From: SHYG01 sp041485445
GTDB lineage: Bacteria; Chloroflexota; Dehalococcoidia; Lucifugimonadales; UBA3495
Assembly (NCBI GenBank): GCA_041485445.1
Contig: JBGPJN010000214.1
Coordinates: 1-5,128 of the forward strand
DNA: 5,128 nucleotides
Reading direction: 5' to 3'
This document shows, one piece after another, positions 3,917 to 5,128 of the stretch. The notes beneath the pieces were generated by a model that was not told the origin of the DNA, ran no database searches, and worked only from the letters and a program-made list of their open reading frames with translations. Position 1 is the stretch's first letter, and the number at the start of each line of letters is the position of its first letter. The translations under genes were made by a program, and so were the position numbers.

Positions 3917-5023
3917 ATGACACCCCAGACGTCCCAGCGCTCCCCCCTGCACGCCAGCCACGCCGCCGCCGGCGCCCGGTTCCAGACCCGCCACGGCTGG
4001 GAGCTGCCCCAGGCCTACGCCGGCGCCGCCGCCGAGCACCAGGCCGCCACCCAGGGCGCGGCGCTCCACGACAGCTCCTACCAGGGCCGCCTGCGGGCCG
4101 CCGGCAAGGACGCCCTGGACCTGCTCAACCGCCTGTCCACCAACCAGGTGCTGCGCCTGACCCCCGGCCAGGGCGCGCCCACCATCCTGACCACCGACCG
4201 GGGCCGCATCCTGGACCTGGTGGCGGTGGTGAACACCGGCCCCGACGTGCTGCTGCTGACCAGCCCCGGCACCCAGCAGGCCGTGATCCAGTGGCTGGAC
4301 AAGTACACCATCATGGAAGACCTGACGGTGACCGACCTGACCCCGGCCACCGCCATGCTCTGCGTGGTGGGCCCCGTCGGCCGCGCGGCCCTGGAGAAGC
4401 TGGCCGGGCGGGAGCTGGCGGGGCTGGCCCCCTTCCATACTGTGATGCTGCGGCTCCACGACCACGACGTGCGGGTGATTCACCGCCCCCTGGGGCAGCT
4501 GCCCGCCTACGACCTGGTGCTGGAGCATCCCGATGCGTCGGGTTCACCGGTGTGGGAGGGTCTGCTGGCCGCGGGCCTTACTCCGCTGGGCCTGGAGGCC
4601 TGGGATGCCCTGCGGGTGCAGCAAGGGGCGCCGGTCCACGGCCAAGAGCTGGGGGAGGAGTACAACCCCCTGGAGGCCGGGCTGGTGGGCGCCATCAGCT
4701 TCACCAAGGGGTGCTACATCGGCCAGGAGGTCATCGCCCGGCTGGACACCTACCAGCGGGTGCAGAAGCGCCTGGCCATGCTGCGCTTCTCTCCCCAGGC
4801 GCCGGCGGTCCAGGGCGCAACCCTGAAACACCAGGGGCAACCGGTGGGGTCGGTGACCTCCGCAGCCACCGTGCCCGGCAGTGGCGAGCTGGTGGGCCTG
4901 GGCTACGTGCGGGCCGCCGCCGCCACGCCGGGGAACCGGCTGGAGCTGGGCGAGGACGGCCAGGGCTGGGCCGAGATTGTGCGGCTGCCCCTGCTCTTCG
5001 GGCCGGGCGCGGGGTACAAGTAG
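3917..5023 (+). CDS. ygfZ: YgfZ/IBA57-type folate-binding protein (GcvT-like fold), 368 aa
   Basis: The protein shares the aminomethyltransferase (GcvT) fold: HASHAAAGARFQTRHGWELP (12-31), AAEHQAATQGAALHDSS (38-54), LNRLSTNQVLRLTPGQG (70-86), LTTDRGRILDLVAVV (91-105), and a C-terminal beta-barrel domain from about 285. The YgfZ signature KGCYIGQE is complete at residues 264-271, including the Cys (266) that is functionally essential in E. coli YgfZ. That motif separates it from true GcvT. YgfZ and its mitochondrial counterpart IBA57 act with A-type carriers to build or repair [4Fe-4S] clusters using tetrahydrofolate, so its neighbour erpA fits well. The start is ATG 3917 with AGAGG ahead. The reading frame is open up to 3734, but that part overlaps the 95-aa gene and has no family likeness. 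Codon use is strongly GC-biased, unlike the two genes before it. At 368 aa it is longer than E. coli YgfZ and nearer to GcvT in size. Confidence 0.9.
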   Translation: MTPQTSQRSPLHASHAAAGARFQTRHGWELPQAYAGAAAEHQAATQGAALHDSSYQGRLRAAGKDALDLLNRLSTNQVLRLTPGQGAPTILTTDRGRILDLVAVVNTGPDVLLLTSPGTQQAVIQWLDKYTIMEDLTVTDLTPATAMLCVVGPVGRAALEKLAGRELAGLAPFHTVMLRLHDHDVRVIHRPLGQLPAYDLVLEHPDASGSPVWEGLLAAGLTPLGLEAWDALRVQQGAPVHGQELGEEYNPLEAGLVGAISFTKGCYIGQEVIARLDTYQRVQKRLAMLRFSPQAPAVQGATLKHQGQPVGSVTSAATVPGSGELVGLGYVRAAAATPGNRLELGEDGQGWAEIVRLPLLFGPGAGYK

Positions 5024-5128
5024 GCGCTGGGACCACCCCCTCTGTACGTAACTGCTCAGAGTCAGGTGTTGGGCTCCCCACCAGCGTTCCAAGTCATATG
5101 GAGCACCGGCTGCTGAGAAGGCTTTCGA
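5024..5128. other. Unassigned 3' flank
   Basis: These 105 bases after ygfZ hold no clear hairpin with a T-run and no tRNA. A frame opens at ATG 5098 (MEHRLLRRLS) and runs off the edge, without a ribosome binding site. On the minus strand a frame entering from the edge ends at TGA near 5065 (reading HMTWNAGGEPNT at its end) and could be the tail of a convergent gene. Neither can be supported from this much sequence. Confidence 0.3.

Noticed and set aside
5040..5075. Possible insertion-sequence end (GTACGTAACTGCTCAG region)
   Set aside because: It has a flavour of transposon termini, but no matching inverted end, target duplication or transposase frame is in the window.
3830..5092. Long minus-strand frames opposite the ygfZ-like gene
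   Set aside because: They are Gly/Gln/Val-rich low-complexity translations antisense to a well-supported gene, without ribosome binding sites or motifs.

Overview
The window looks like a GC-rich bacterial chromosome segment. The best guess is a Chloroflexota (Dehalococcoidia-like) genome. This rests on the flavour of the DUF1501 protein, which begins directly in the GGND motif without a Tat signal, on the YgfZ-like protein, and on the dense GC-rich palindromic repeats. The taxon is an inference from remembered family resemblance, not from a search.

Layout. Positions 1-130 hold two adjacent perfect palindromic repeat elements. Positions 130-1257 (minus strand) encode a DUF1501 protein. A roughly 200-bp divergent intergenic region (1258-1475) carries an extended -10 promoter for the DUF1501 gene. 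It also has an AT-rich block with a 32-nt imperfect direct repeat and a palindrome, in front of a toxin-first type II toxin-antitoxin pair (HigB/RelE-like toxin 1476-1877, XRE-type antitoxin 1870-2295). A clear sigma70-type promoter (TTGACG, 17 bp, TACAAT) then drives an A-type Fe-S carrier gene (ErpA/IscA/HesB, 2416-2772). After GC-rich inverted repeats comes an unrecognised two-gene unit: a 220-aa protein of unknown family (2878-3540), and 5 bp later a 95-aa protein that reads like a compact RelE/ParE-fold toxin (3546-3833). The window closes with a YgfZ/IBA57-type folate-binding protein (3917-5023) carrying the KGCYIGQE signature, and 105 bp of unassigned sequence.

How the pieces fit. ErpA/IscA and YgfZ/IBA57 work in the same step of Fe-S cluster maturation, so the conserved core here is probably an Fe-S assembly locus. 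By eye, the sequence on both sides of erpA (about 1380-2295 and 2840-3833) has lower GC and looser codon use than erpA, ygfZ and the DUF1501 gene, which suggests two acquired accessory cassettes. The first is a recognisable HigBA-like system with a plausible autoregulatory operator. The second has the architecture of a toxin-antitoxin operon (tight spacing, small RelE-like second gene), but its first gene resembles no antitoxin I know. It is the best candidate in the window for an undescribed system.
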